Assembly (NCBI RefSeq): GCF_002873455.1
Contig: NZ_MCUN01000046.1
Location: forward strand, 62,001-126,000
Length of the DNA stretch: 64,000 nucleotides
Direction of reading: 5' to 3'
Source: Vibrio splendidus
GTDB taxonomy: Bacteria; Pseudomonadota; Gammaproteobacteria; Enterobacterales; Vibrionaceae
Shown here: in pieces, positions 51,292 to 59,384 of the stretch
Numbering within the stretch: position 1 is the first letter of the stretch
Layout: each line of letters starts with the position of its first letter
Made by a program: the position numbers and the translations under genes
Notes under the pieces: generated by a model
What the model was told of the DNA's origin: nothing
Database searches by the model: none
Seen by the model: the letters and a program-made list of their open reading frames with translations, nothing else

Positions 51292-52390
51292 CTTCTAACA
51301 CCACTTCCCAGCTCTCAACCCAAGTTACTGCAACTTTTTGGCCCAGTGAGTGATCAACATCAGGGTCATCTTCGTTGAAGAATTCGCTAACCATGACACG
51401 CATACCTGATTCAAGTTCTACGACTGAATCTAATGTCATGCCTTTGTAGGTTCGCTCGACAATGTGGCCAACAATACCGCTTTGGTCCGACTCTTTAATT
51501 TCTTCGATACGAAGATCTTCAGGGCGAAGTAGTACTTGTAGTTTTTGGCCCGGTGTTACGTCTTTATCGTAATAGATAATGGACTCTTCACCTTCGATTG
51601 TCGCAACAATGCGCTTTTCATCTTGACGAGATTTCGCTGTCGCTTCGAATACGTTAATTTCACCAATGAAACGAGCAACAAATAAGTTCTTAGGCTCTTC
51701 GTAGATTTCTCTTGGTGTTCCGTCTTGTTCAATCACGCCATCTCGCATAACAATAATACGGTCAGACATAGACAGCGCCTCTTCTTGGTCATGCGTTACA
51801 AAAATGAACGTAATACCAAGTTGGCGTTGCAGTTGTTTAAGCTCAATTTGCATCTGTTTACGTAGTTTGTAATCAAGAGCAGATAGAGACTCATCCAACA
51901 AAAGAACCTTAGGCTTATTAACGACAGCACGAGCTATTGCAATACGTTGCTGTTGGCCACCGGATAGCTGGTGTGGCTTTCGTTGTGCCATTTGTTCTAG
52001 GCGCACCATTTTTAAAGCATCCATAACACGAGGTTCAATCTCAGCGTTTGGCACTTTCTGCATGCGTAAACCAAATGCCACATTGTCAAAAACGGTCATA
52101 TGTGGGAATAGGGCATAGCTTTGGAATACAGTGTTAACATGCCTTTGTTCAGCAGGAACTTGGGTTACATTCTGTTGGGCTAATAGTATTTCACCACTAT
52201 CTGCCGTTTCAAACCCTGCAATCATTCTTAGTACCGTAGTTTTACCGCAACCGGACGGGCCTAATATCGTGAGAAACTCACCATGATTTACGTTTAGATC
52301 AAGATTGCCGATGACTTCCTTACCATCGAAACTTTTACTAATGCCAGTTAACTGTACGACTGGCTTTCCTACTGATTTTTTAGCGTTCAA
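51275..52390 (-). CDS. potA: Spermidine/putrescine ABC transporter ATPase PotA
   Basis: A 371-residue ABC ATPase. Walker A GPSGCGKTT, Q-loop TVFQSYALFPHM, signature LSGGQQQRIAIARA, Walker B VLLLDESLSALD and the switch THDQEEA are all intact; a C-terminal TOBE domain (about 285-371) completes the family architecture. First gene of the potABCDD cluster, so the promoter should lie in 52391-52719. Confidence 0.94.
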   Translation of the reverse strand: MNAKKSVGKPVVQLTGISKSFDGKEVIGNLDLNVNHGEFLTILGPSGCGKTTVLRMIAGFETADSGEILLAQQNVTQVPAEQRHVNTVFQSYALFPHMTVFDNVAFGLRMQKVPNAEIEPRVMDALKMVRLEQMAQRKPHQLSGGQQQRIAIARAVVNKPKVLLLDESLSALDYKLRKQMQIELKQLQRQLGITFIFVTHDQEEALSMSDRIIVMRDGVIEQDGTPREIYEEPKNLFVARFIGEINVFEATAKSRQDEKRIVATIEGEESIIYYDKDVTPGQKLQVLLRPEDLRIEEIKESDQSGIVGHIVERTYKGMTLDSVVELESGMRVMVSEFFNEDDPDVDHSLGQKVAVTWVESWEVVLEDEQEV

Positions 52391-52719
52391 CGTCTGTTTT
52401 TCTCCACCTTGGTTCTATTTGAGACCTGTTGCTATACACCTTTAAGGCGCGCATCATAATCACCAAAAACGTGAATTCAAAGCATTTTTTACCATTCAGG
52501 GATAAAAAAATTCGCAGGTAAAAGTAAACATCCTTTACCATACTGTTATTTATCAGGTTCACACCTTAACAAGTGTCTAATTATTAACCATCAAGACGCA
52601 AAAGCAAGCCTTGTTACAGATTCATATTTTAGTTTGCAGTCTACATATGGGTATAATGGAGGCAATTTTTTATCAATAAGTTAGGTGGCTTCGTTTACTT
52701 GGCGCACCTAGGTATCAAT
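52391..52719. other. Divergent region between potA and a membrane-protein gene
   Basis: About 330 nt, AT-rich, with no credible gene. It should carry opposed promoters. I found no clear -24/-12 element or palindrome. Confidence 0.4.
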
Positions 52720-53577
52720 ATGAACAACGACATCGAAAAAGATTTTAATTTGGGCGGTAGTATCGACCGTGCACTTTCCGGCGATTATGAGCTCAAAGCA
52801 ACGGCTGTATTCCAAGAAGCATGGAAACATACTGTAAGTCACTTTCTTTCGTTTTCTCCTGCGATCGTTGCATTGATGTTCGTGCAACTGGCTATCTTTT
52901 ATATCGCACTCAAACTGCAGCTTGGTGACCCCGCGGTTATCTTAGACGCGGTTATCGACCCAGAAGCATTTACACCACAAATCGTTGAATCGATTTTTAT
53001 TGCTAACTTCAGCTATGAAGTGGTCAGCGCACCTATCTATGCTGGTATCTGTTTAATGGCAATGAGCCACGCTGCCGGACTACAAACCAAAGTGCGCCAC
53101 ATAGGGAAAGGTTTACAGTTCACGGTTCCAGTCATTCTAGTCACTTTGTTCAGCCTAATGCTTCAAGGCATCGCCGGTATGCTTTTGCCGTTCTTGTCTA
53201 TCTACTTTTCACTCGCATTCAGCAATTCAATTCTGCTGATTTGTGATAAGAAAGTACCGCTAATGCAATCGTTGCTGCTTTCTCTAAGAGCGGTAAATAA
53301 GAAAATCTTCGTCGTCGCATCTATCTACTTAATGGTTATGTTGATGTTCATCGTCGCTGCGATGATGTACGGCATTGGTTTGATTTTCGTTCTACCATTC
53401 TTTTTCCATGTGAAAGGTATCATCTACCGTGAAATGTTTGGTATCAAACTGAAGGTTATTGCGTCAGATCGACCGAATAGTGATGACGATAATAGCGGCA
53501 ACGGCGAAAATAATAACGACAGCAACAACAGTAACGATGGTAACAAAAACAAAAATCCTCAGGTGTTCGATGCGTAA
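52720..53577 (+). CDS. Unassigned membrane protein with Asn/Asp-rich tail
   Basis: A 285-residue protein with about five membrane helices between residues 40 and 235 and a low-complexity C-terminus rich in Asn, Asp, Gly and Ser (about 250-285). I prefer the ATG at 52720 to a TTG seven codons earlier. The last 8 bp overlap the glucosaminidase-domain gene, implying coupled translation. The helix pattern resembles DUF-type six-pass proteins of Vibrio that I cannot name. A role in supporting the secreted hydrolase is a guess from linkage. Confidence 0.65.
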   Translation: MNNDIEKDFNLGGSIDRALSGDYELKATAVFQEAWKHTVSHFLSFSPAIVALMFVQLAIFYIALKLQLGDPAVILDAVIDPEAFTPQIVESIFIANFSYEVVSAPIYAGICLMAMSHAAGLQTKVRHIGKGLQFTVPVILVTLFSLMLQGIAGMLLPFLSIYFSLAFSNSILLICDKKVPLMQSLLLSLRAVNKKIFVVASIYLMVMLMFIVAAMMYGIGLIFVLPFFFHVKGIIYREMFGIKLKVIASDRPNSDDDNSGNGENNNDSNNSNDGNKNKNPQVFDA

Positions 53578-54418
53578 TAACGTCAAAGGCAGCACAAGTA
53601 AATCACTTGCGCTAAAGGTAACTGCCCTTGCGATCGTGGGTTCTATCTCACTGGTTGGCCCGTACATTTACCAAGAAGAAGAGCGCCGACGTACGGCAGA
53701 CCAAAGTTCAAATACATCAAGTGAGTTTGGTGATTTGACCGTCGCTTCAGATCGACCAAATTTTGCGGCCATCGAAGATGTGAACGAAAAAAAAGACACA
53801 TTCTTTTCGTTCCTTCGCCCAAGTATCAATATTGAAAACAAACGTATCACCAAAGAACGTGCGTTTTTAACTAAGCTATCTGAATCTGGTTTAAGCAATA
53901 TTGATTCTGAAGACGCGTCTTATGCGAAAAGGTTAGGGAAGTTGTACAGCTTACCAGTGCCTAATGAAGGTTTAGATCAGACATGGCTAACTGAAATGCT
54001 TAGTCGCGTCAACGTACTGCCAGAGGCACTTGTACTGACACAGGCTGCTAATGAATCGGCTTGGGGGACGTCACGTTTCGCCACCAAAGCAAACAACTAT
54101 TTCGGACACTGGTGTTATACCAAAGGTTGTGGACTTGTTCCGCTACAACGTAACGAAGGTAGCTCGCATGAAGTAGCAACATTCTCTTCAAGCCAAGAAT
54201 CTGTGCATCGTTACTTCATGAACCTTAACCGAAACCGTGCATATTCAGATTTAAGAGCCATTCGTACAGAGCTTGCAGCTAAAGGTGACGATTTGTTGAC
54301 CACAGAAACAGCGATGGAGTTAACCAACGGCTTGTTAAAATATTCTGAGCGAGGTTCAGACTATGTGACTGATTTACAAGCTATGATCCGTCACAACAAG
54401 GTATACTGGAAAAAGTAA
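53570..54418 (+). CDS. Glucosaminidase-domain (Bax-like) peptidoglycan hydrolase
   Basis: A 282-residue protein with an N-terminal membrane anchor or signal (about 15-32, LKVTALAIVGSISLVGPYI) and a C-terminal glucosaminidase domain of the Bax/FlgJ type. The catalytic glutamate is in LTQAANESAWGTSRFA; NNYFGHWCYTKGCG and SVHRYFMNLNRNRAY follow. The ATG at 53570 has AGGTG upstream and overlaps the membrane-protein gene by 8 bp. It cuts beta-1,4 bonds in peptidoglycan by family inference; cell-wall remodelling is the expected role. Confidence 0.85.
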   Translation: MRNNVKGSTSKSLALKVTALAIVGSISLVGPYIYQEEERRRTADQSSNTSSEFGDLTVASDRPNFAAIEDVNEKKDTFFSFLRPSINIENKRITKERAFLTKLSESGLSNIDSEDASYAKRLGKLYSLPVPNEGLDQTWLTEMLSRVNVLPEALVLTQAANESAWGTSRFATKANNYFGHWCYTKGCGLVPLQRNEGSSHEVATFSSSQESVHRYFMNLNRNRAYSDLRAIRTELAAKGDDLLTTETAMELTNGLLKYSERGSDYVTDLQAMIRHNKVYWKK

Positions 54419-54477
54419 CTCATTTTGATACCAACTTGTTTACCTTCGATAGTCGGCCTACAACAAGTAATATCACT

Positions 54478-54507
54478 AAAAGAGCAGCTCATTGGCTGCT
54501 CTTTCTA
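54478..54507 (+). terminator. Terminator after the Bax-like gene
   Basis: AAAAGAGCAGC at 54478-54488 pairs with GCTGCTCTTT at 54495-54504, followed by T-rich sequence. Confidence 0.75.
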
Positions 54508-54541
54508 TTTATAAACGCTCAACTTCAACAAGACTATAATA

Positions 54542-55192
54542 ATGAAAAAGACAGTACTCGCTCTATTAGCCACTTTCAGCCTTGGCGTATCTCTTCCGGC
54601 TTCGGCACAAGAATACATGTTCACGTATTCTAAACTCTATACTCAGCTGAAAAACAACACCAAAGAAGGACACGATGATGTCAAAGTAGCGGTCTTCTTT
54701 GTTGACCAACAAGCACAAAAAACCTGTCATATCAGTAAAGCTTGGATGGAGAAAGAGGAGCACTACGAAGAACTAAAAGTGTCTCCTGCGAATGAACTGC
54801 TTCTACCGGTAGACAAAAACCTGCGCTCAGCAAACCCGCTTATCTTTGTCCAAACCCAAGAACAAGAATGTGCGTATTCGCTCGTTGTAATGACTCAGGA
54901 GCCTTTGGCTGGAACGGTTGAAGTTGCACAGTTAGAAAATCTATTACCACAGATGCAAGCGATGCTAGAAGACGTCAGCGGCATGTTTTCTAGTTGGTTC
55001 ACTCCAGATATCCAAGGCTTGACGCTAGAGTTTGATAATAAACTTAAAGGCAACATTGCTCTGTCTAATGGTAAACAAATCCCAATTGAAGAAGGACGTG
55101 CGAAATTCACGTTGGACGAACTGCATGGAAGTGACAGCATCACGTTACCAGAAGCCACAGTTCGCGTTTTGCCTTACATCCCAGCGCAATAA
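54542..55192 (+). CDS. DUF2987 family periplasmic protein
   Basis: A 216-residue secreted protein with signal peptide MKKTVLALLATFSLGVSLPASA. The mature part starts QEYMFTYSKLYTQLKNN, which I recall as DUF2987 of Vibrio and Shewanella. Two cysteines (in KTCHIS and QECAYS) could form a disulfide. It lies near ttcA, as in V. cholerae. Function unknown. Confidence 0.7.
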   Translation: MKKTVLALLATFSLGVSLPASAQEYMFTYSKLYTQLKNNTKEGHDDVKVAVFFVDQQAQKTCHISKAWMEKEEHYEELKVSPANELLLPVDKNLRSANPLIFVQTQEQECAYSLVVMTQEPLAGTVEVAQLENLLPQMQAMLEDVSGMFSSWFTPDIQGLTLEFDNKLKGNIALSNGKQIPIEEGRAKFTLDELHGSDSITLPEATVRVLPYIPAQ

Positions 55193-55235
55193 TAGCGGCT
55201 AGCCAGGAGTTCTATGCTCAGCTTAAGATCGTGAC

Positions 55236-55273
55236 GAAACAGCCTGTTCTTCTTTGAATAGGCTGTTTTCGTT
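55236..55273 (+). terminator. Terminator after the DUF2987 gene
   Basis: ACGAAACAGCCT (from 55234) pairs with AGGCTGTTTTCGT (55260-55272), one base bulged, with T-rich flank. Confidence 0.7.
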
Positions 55274-55533
55274 TATAGTCTTAAATCTAAACACCTAAAT
55301 CTTACCAAGTCGCATATCTCACTGCATTTCATCTTTGATTCTTACCTCTTATTGCGACCTATTTTTCTCACCGCTAAAGGACAGATCGTATAATAAGGCA
55401 GAATCTTTCTCTTGCCTGGCTTGTTTATCCTGTCGTTACTATTTCAACATGAAATAAAAATCCGTATAATCCACGCCCTAAAACAGTCCCACTAGCAATC
55501 TACAGTCGATAACTCGACGGTGTGAGAGTCGCA

Positions 55534-56427
55534 ATGAACCAAAACGAAAATAAAAAAGATACACTTGAATTCAACAAGCTTCAGAAACGCCTGAGAAGAA
55601 ATGTTGGAAATGCCATCGTCGACTACAACATGATCGAAGAGAATGACGTAGTAATGGCGTGCATTAGTGGCGGTAAAGATTCATTTGCGATGCTAGACAT
55701 TTTGCTACGTTTACGTGAAGCAGCACCTATCAAATTTGATGTTGTCGCTGTAAACCTAGACCAAAAACAACCAGGCTTCCCTGAGCACATTCTCCCTGAA
55801 TACTTTGAAACTCTGAACATTCCTTACTACATCGTAGATAAAGATACGTACTCAGTAGTGAAAGAGAAAGTGCCAGAAGGTAAAACAACGTGTGGTCTAT
55901 GTTCTCGTCTTCGTCGTGGTACGTTGTACTCGTTTGCAGAGAAAATTGGGGCAACTAAGATCGCACTTGGCCACCACCTAGACGACATTGTTGAAACTAT
56001 GTTCCTGAACATGTTCCACGGTGCTCGCCTGAAAGCAATGCCTCCAAAACTGCGCTCTGATGATGGTCGCAACGTTGTTATTCGTCCACTGACTTATTGT
56101 CGTGAAACGGACCTAATCCAATACGCTGAGCACTTAGAGTTCCCAATCATTCCATGTAATCTATGTGGCTCTCAAGAAAACCTACAGCGTCAAAACATTA
56201 AAGCGATGCTCATTGATTGGGATAAACAGACTCCAGGCCGTGTTGAGAAGGTCTTTAAGTCAATTCAGAACGTGAGCCCAAGCCAATTGGCTGACCGTGA
56301 GCTGTTTGATTTCATTAACCTCCCACTGGATCGTAGCGAAGATCGTAAAGCATACGAATTCGAAGAAGCTGAAATCTCGTCGTCAAACATCGATGAGTCT
56401 TTGTACATTGATGTAACCAACGTTTAA
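55534..56427 (+). CDS. ttcA: tRNA 2-thiocytidine(32) synthetase TtcA
   Basis: A 297-residue ATP-dependent thiolase that makes 2-thiocytidine at tRNA position 32 using a [4Fe-4S] cluster. The PP-loop SGGKDS is at 45-50; the cluster/catalytic cysteine pairs are C120/C123 (TTCGLCSRLRRG) and C208/C211 (IPCNLCGSQ). LGHHLDDIVETMFLNMFHG is highly conserved. The ATG at 55534 gives the same 297-residue length as I recall for V. cholerae TtcA; a GTG four codons earlier is less likely. Confidence 0.95.
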   Translation: MNQNENKKDTLEFNKLQKRLRRNVGNAIVDYNMIEENDVVMACISGGKDSFAMLDILLRLREAAPIKFDVVAVNLDQKQPGFPEHILPEYFETLNIPYYIVDKDTYSVVKEKVPEGKTTCGLCSRLRRGTLYSFAEKIGATKIALGHHLDDIVETMFLNMFHGARLKAMPPKLRSDDGRNVVIRPLTYCRETDLIQYAEHLEFPIIPCNLCGSQENLQRQNIKAMLIDWDKQTPGRVEKVFKSIQNVSPSQLADRELFDFINLPLDRSEDRKAYEFEEAEISSSNIDESLYIDVTNV

Positions 56428-56467
56428 GCCTTATTCGTCGAAGAGTCGCTATAACGTATAGATAAAT

Positions 56468-56500
56468 AAAAACGCCTCAAGCAATGCTTGAGGCGTTTTT
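56468..56500. terminator. Bidirectional terminator between ttcA and uspE
   Basis: AAAAACGCCTCAAGCA at 56468-56483 pairs with TGCTTGAGGCGTTTTT at 56485-56500. Confidence 0.93.
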
Positions 56501-56564
56501 TATGGGTTAAATATGTAGATTGAAATACATATTCAGATTGTCGATTTTTGAACGTTTAAACCTT

Positions 56565-57515
56565 TTAGCCTTTAGCAAGGTTAGGATCGAGGGGGCTCAC
56601 ATAACCCGATGGCTTAAGAGCCAGAACGTCACAATTAATCTTATCGATAACGTGCTCGGCGGTATTACCAATAAAAACGGCAGATAAACCAGTACGGCCT
56701 GTCGTTCCTAAAATCACCATAGCGGCGTTATTCTCAGACGCGGCTCGTGGAATCACATCTTCTGGTAAACCTTGCTCAACAACCGTTTGTTCTTCGCACA
56801 TACCATGCTTTTGACGCAGCGCTTTCATTGCCGTTAAGTGATGACCACGAACTGCGTCTGTATAAGAGGTTGGGTCAAACTCTGGCAATTCGATGGTGAT
56901 ATTTGCAGGTGTCACCGGGTAGGCATTCACCAAGAACGGTTCAGCATCCAAACGCCCAGTGATCTCAAGTAATCTGTCGACCATCGTATCATTGAGCTCT
57001 AAGTGAGCTTCTGTTTCAGAGCCTACATGAACGGAAGCATAGATCTTCGCGTGTTCTGGCCAGAAATCATTTTTAACCAATAGCACTGGGCTAGGGCACT
57101 TTCTCAATAGGTGCCAGTCGGTTGGAGTAAAGATGACCGATTCTAGAGTGTCGTGCTTACGCGTGCCTTTGATCAAAATATCATGCTCACCACTGTAAAC
57201 TTCAGCAATGATCGCTTCATACGGGCGATTATGCCAAACCACTTGTACGTTAAATTCGATAGAATCATCAAGGTAAGGAGCAGCAACCTTATTCATCCAA
57301 ATTTCACGCTGATGAATTACGCCTTTACGCATTGCGTCTCTCTCATCGACAGAGAGCATAGATGTCATTTCATACGAGAAGTCGTAGATCGACAAAAAGA
57401 AAGTGATGTGGCTTGTTGAGGTGCTTTTCTTGGCAAGTTGGATAGCACGAACTAGAGCAGGTTGCTCATCGTGATTAATGTCTGCGACAACTAAAATTTT
57501 GTTATAGATACTCAT
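56565..57515 (-). CDS. uspE: Universal stress protein E
   Basis: A 316-residue tandem-Usp protein. The first Usp domain (about 1-150) starts NKILVVADINHDEQPALVRAIQLA; the second (about 165-305) ends with the nucleotide-site signature MVILGTTGRTGLSAVFIGNTAEHVIDKINCDVLALKP. It follows fnr on the same strand, an arrangement shared with E. coli (fnr-uspE). Roles of UspE in stress survival and motility/adhesion are known from E. coli; ligand binding here is not provable by eye. Confidence 0.93.
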   Translation of the reverse strand: MSIYNKILVVADINHDEQPALVRAIQLAKKSTSTSHITFFLSIYDFSYEMTSMLSVDERDAMRKGVIHQREIWMNKVAAPYLDDSIEFNVQVVWHNRPYEAIIAEVYSGEHDILIKGTRKHDTLESVIFTPTDWHLLRKCPSPVLLVKNDFWPEHAKIYASVHVGSETEAHLELNDTMVDRLLEITGRLDAEPFLVNAYPVTPANITIELPEFDPTSYTDAVRGHHLTAMKALRQKHGMCEEQTVVEQGLPEDVIPRAASENNAAMVILGTTGRTGLSAVFIGNTAEHVIDKINCDVLALKPSGYVSPLDPNLAKG

Positions 57516-57606
57516 AACTAAGCCTACTTTTCAGACCGAACATATAAATAATGTAGCGTAGTTATGGAGAGAATAAGAGAAATATAAGAGGTTTTAAGAG
57601 AGAAAC

Positions 57607-57636
57607 ATGATGTAGCTCATTATTGAACTACATCAT
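57607..57636. repeat. Hairpin between fnr and uspE
   Basis: ATGATGTAG at 57607-57615 pairs with CTACATCAT at 57628-57636. No T-run follows on the minus strand, so it is a message-processing or stabilising stem rather than an intrinsic terminator. Confidence 0.5.
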
Positions 57637-57647
57637 TGATATCTAGA

Positions 57648-58394
57648 CTATTCTTTTGATACGCCAGCAAGTTCCATCAACGCATCGTGATCTTCGATAG
57701 TGATGTATTTGCCTTTAACGCTCAAGATGTCCGCTTTTTGGAAACGACCTAACAGACGGCTGATTGTTTCAACAGTCAAACCAAGATAGTTACCAATATC
57801 GCCGCGAGTCATCGTTAAGCGGAACTCACGAGGGCTGAAGCCACGCTGAGAGAAGCGAGTTGAAAGGTTGTAAAGGAATGCCGCAAGGCGCTCTTCCGCG
57901 TTCTTTTTAGAAAGAAGCAGAATCATTTCCTGGTCACCTTTAATCTCATTACTCATCAAACGCATAATCTGCTGACGCAATTTAGGCATTTTCCCTGATA
58001 AGTCATCGAGAATCTCATATGGAATTTCACATACCATAGAAGTTTCCAAAGCTTGAGCGAAACTAGGGTGTTCGTCACCCGTGATCGCGTCAAAGCCAAC
58101 AAGATCGCCCGCTAAGTGGAATGCAGTAATCTGCTCATCACCTTGCTCGGTAATCGTATAGCTTTTAATCGTTCCAGAGCGAATAGCGTAAAGAGACTTA
58201 AGTTCGTCTCCCGCTTTAAACAGCTCTTGGCCTTTTTGAATAGGTTTCTTTCTTTCAATGATCTGATCAAGTTGATCTAGCTCAGATTCATTCAAAGTAA
58301 ATGGGATACAGAGTTGGCTAATACTACAATCTTGGCAGTGGATCGCACAGCCACCAGACTGAACTCGTTTCGTCACAGGCTTTTCAGAAATCAT
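57648..58394 (-). CDS. fnr: Fumarate/nitrate reduction regulator Fnr
   Basis: A 248-residue oxygen-sensing regulator. The [4Fe-4S] ligands fall at C20, C23, C29 and C122, the same numbering as E. coli FNR; the cyclic-nucleotide-like beta roll spans about 35-150. The DNA-recognition helix reads TVETISRLLGRFQ with the E-x-x-S-R contacts. Loss of the cluster in air inactivates the dimer. It sits just after the cbb3 assembly genes and before uspE, and has an FNR box 17-30 nt upstream of its own start, pointing to autoregulation. Confidence 0.96.
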   Translation of the reverse strand: MISEKPVTKRVQSGGCAIHCQDCSISQLCIPFTLNESELDQLDQIIERKKPIQKGQELFKAGDELKSLYAIRSGTIKSYTITEQGDEQITAFHLAGDLVGFDAITGDEHPSFAQALETSMVCEIPYEILDDLSGKMPKLRQQIMRLMSNEIKGDQEMILLLSKKNAEERLAAFLYNLSTRFSQRGFSPREFRLTMTRGDIGNYLGLTVETISRLLGRFQKADILSVKGKYITIEDHDALMELAGVSKE

Positions 58395-58410
58395 AACAAT
58401 CTTTCACTAT

Positions 58411-58424
58411 TTGATATACGTCAA
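58411..58424. promoter_or_regulatory. FNR box upstream of fnr
   Basis: TTGATATACGTCAA: TTGAT, four bases, then GTCAA, one base from the TTGAT-N4-ATCAA consensus. Centred about 23 nt before the fnr ATG, a position suited to repression. Confidence 0.65.
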
Positions 58425-58480
58425 TATTTTAGCATTCCTTAATCCTAAAGGGTAGTAAAAAAACCGGATTAAAGACACCA

Positions 58481-59155
58481 CTATACGGTATAAACAATGA
58501 ACTGTAGCGCCATATAACCGGTATAGAAGCCGTAAATGAGGATTAAAATTGCGCCAAACTGGCGAAATAAGTCAGCTTGTTGCAGTTTTTTGAGGAAATT
58601 GGCACCCATTCCAACCGTGAGCATCGCTGGAAGAGTTCCTAAACCGAAAGCAAGCATGATACCCGCTCCGTTATACCAACTTCCTGACACGGCTGCCCAC
58701 GTAAGCATTGAATAAACAAGGCCACATGGAAGCCAGCCCCAGATAAAGCCAAACGGCAAAGCATGGCTAGGGTGTTTCAATGGTAGAAATGATTTACCTA
58801 AAGGAGAGATATAACGCCATAGCTTCTGTCCGATTTTTTCAAAGAACAACAGACCAAACCACCACTTGCCAATATACAACCCCAAGATAATCATGAAGGC
58901 GGCAGCGAACAAACGAAGCCACGCTAACAGAGTATTAAAATCGCTTAACTGTCCAATTGAAGAAATGGCACCACCAATTAAACCACCAATTACGGCATAG
59001 CTTGATAAACGACCTAGATTATAAAGCAGAGGAACAACAGGAGAAGGTTTGGTATTACCAATCGAAAGAAGTGAAGCAATACCACCACACATTCCCATGC
59101 AGTGGCCTGCGCCGATCAGACCAACAAGAAAAGCTCCAATCCAATCAGGCGTCAT
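58481..59155 (-). CDS. TauE/SafE-like membrane protein of the cbb3 locus
   Basis: A 224-residue protein with about six membrane helices. The N-terminal motif GLIGAGHCMGMCGG and the later WGWLPCGLVYSMLTWAAVSG and LGTLPAMLTVG identify the UreH/DsbD-like transmembrane family often called sulfite exporter TauE/SafE. It overlaps ccoS by 11 bp and is constantly linked to cbb3 oxidase genes, so a part in copper or redox supply to the oxidase is likely. Exact transport substrate unknown. Confidence 0.85.
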   Translation of the reverse strand: MTPDWIGAFLVGLIGAGHCMGMCGGIASLLSIGNTKPSPVVPLLYNLGRLSSYAVIGGLIGGAISSIGQLSDFNTLLAWLRLFAAAFMIILGLYIGKWWFGLLFFEKIGQKLWRYISPLGKSFLPLKHPSHALPFGFIWGWLPCGLVYSMLTWAAVSGSWYNGAGIMLAFGLGTLPAMLTVGMGANFLKKLQQADLFRQFGAILILIYGFYTGYMALQFIVYTV

Positions 59156-59384
59156 TGTTCTTATTTTCTACGCTAGATTGATCTTCAAGCGAACTTTGCT
59201 TATCGCTTGCTGAAGGTTTGTTGTCAGAGTTGTTATGAGCGTTAATATCTTCATCAAAAAGAATATTGTGACCTTGGCGTTCAAGATCTTCAAACTGCTC
59301 GCTCTTCACTGCCCATAGAAAGATTCCAACTGCGATACATACAAGTACGATCGCAATTGGAATGAGTATGTATAAACTTTCCAT
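59145..59384 (-). CDS. ccoS: cbb3-type oxidase assembly protein CcoS
   Basis: A 79-residue single-pass protein: membrane helix at about 5-25 (YILIPIAIVLVCIAVGIFLWAVKSEQFEDLERQG pattern) and a polar, Asn/Ser/Asp-rich C-terminus. The W-A-V-x-S-x-Q-F-D/E-D-L-x-x-x-G motif after the helix is diagnostic of CcoS, required for cofactor insertion into CcoN. It overlaps ccoI by one base. Confidence 0.93.
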   Translation of the reverse strand: MESLYILIPIAIVLVCIAVGIFLWAVKSEQFEDLERQGHNILFDEDINAHNNSDNKPSASDKQSSLEDQSSVENKNNDA

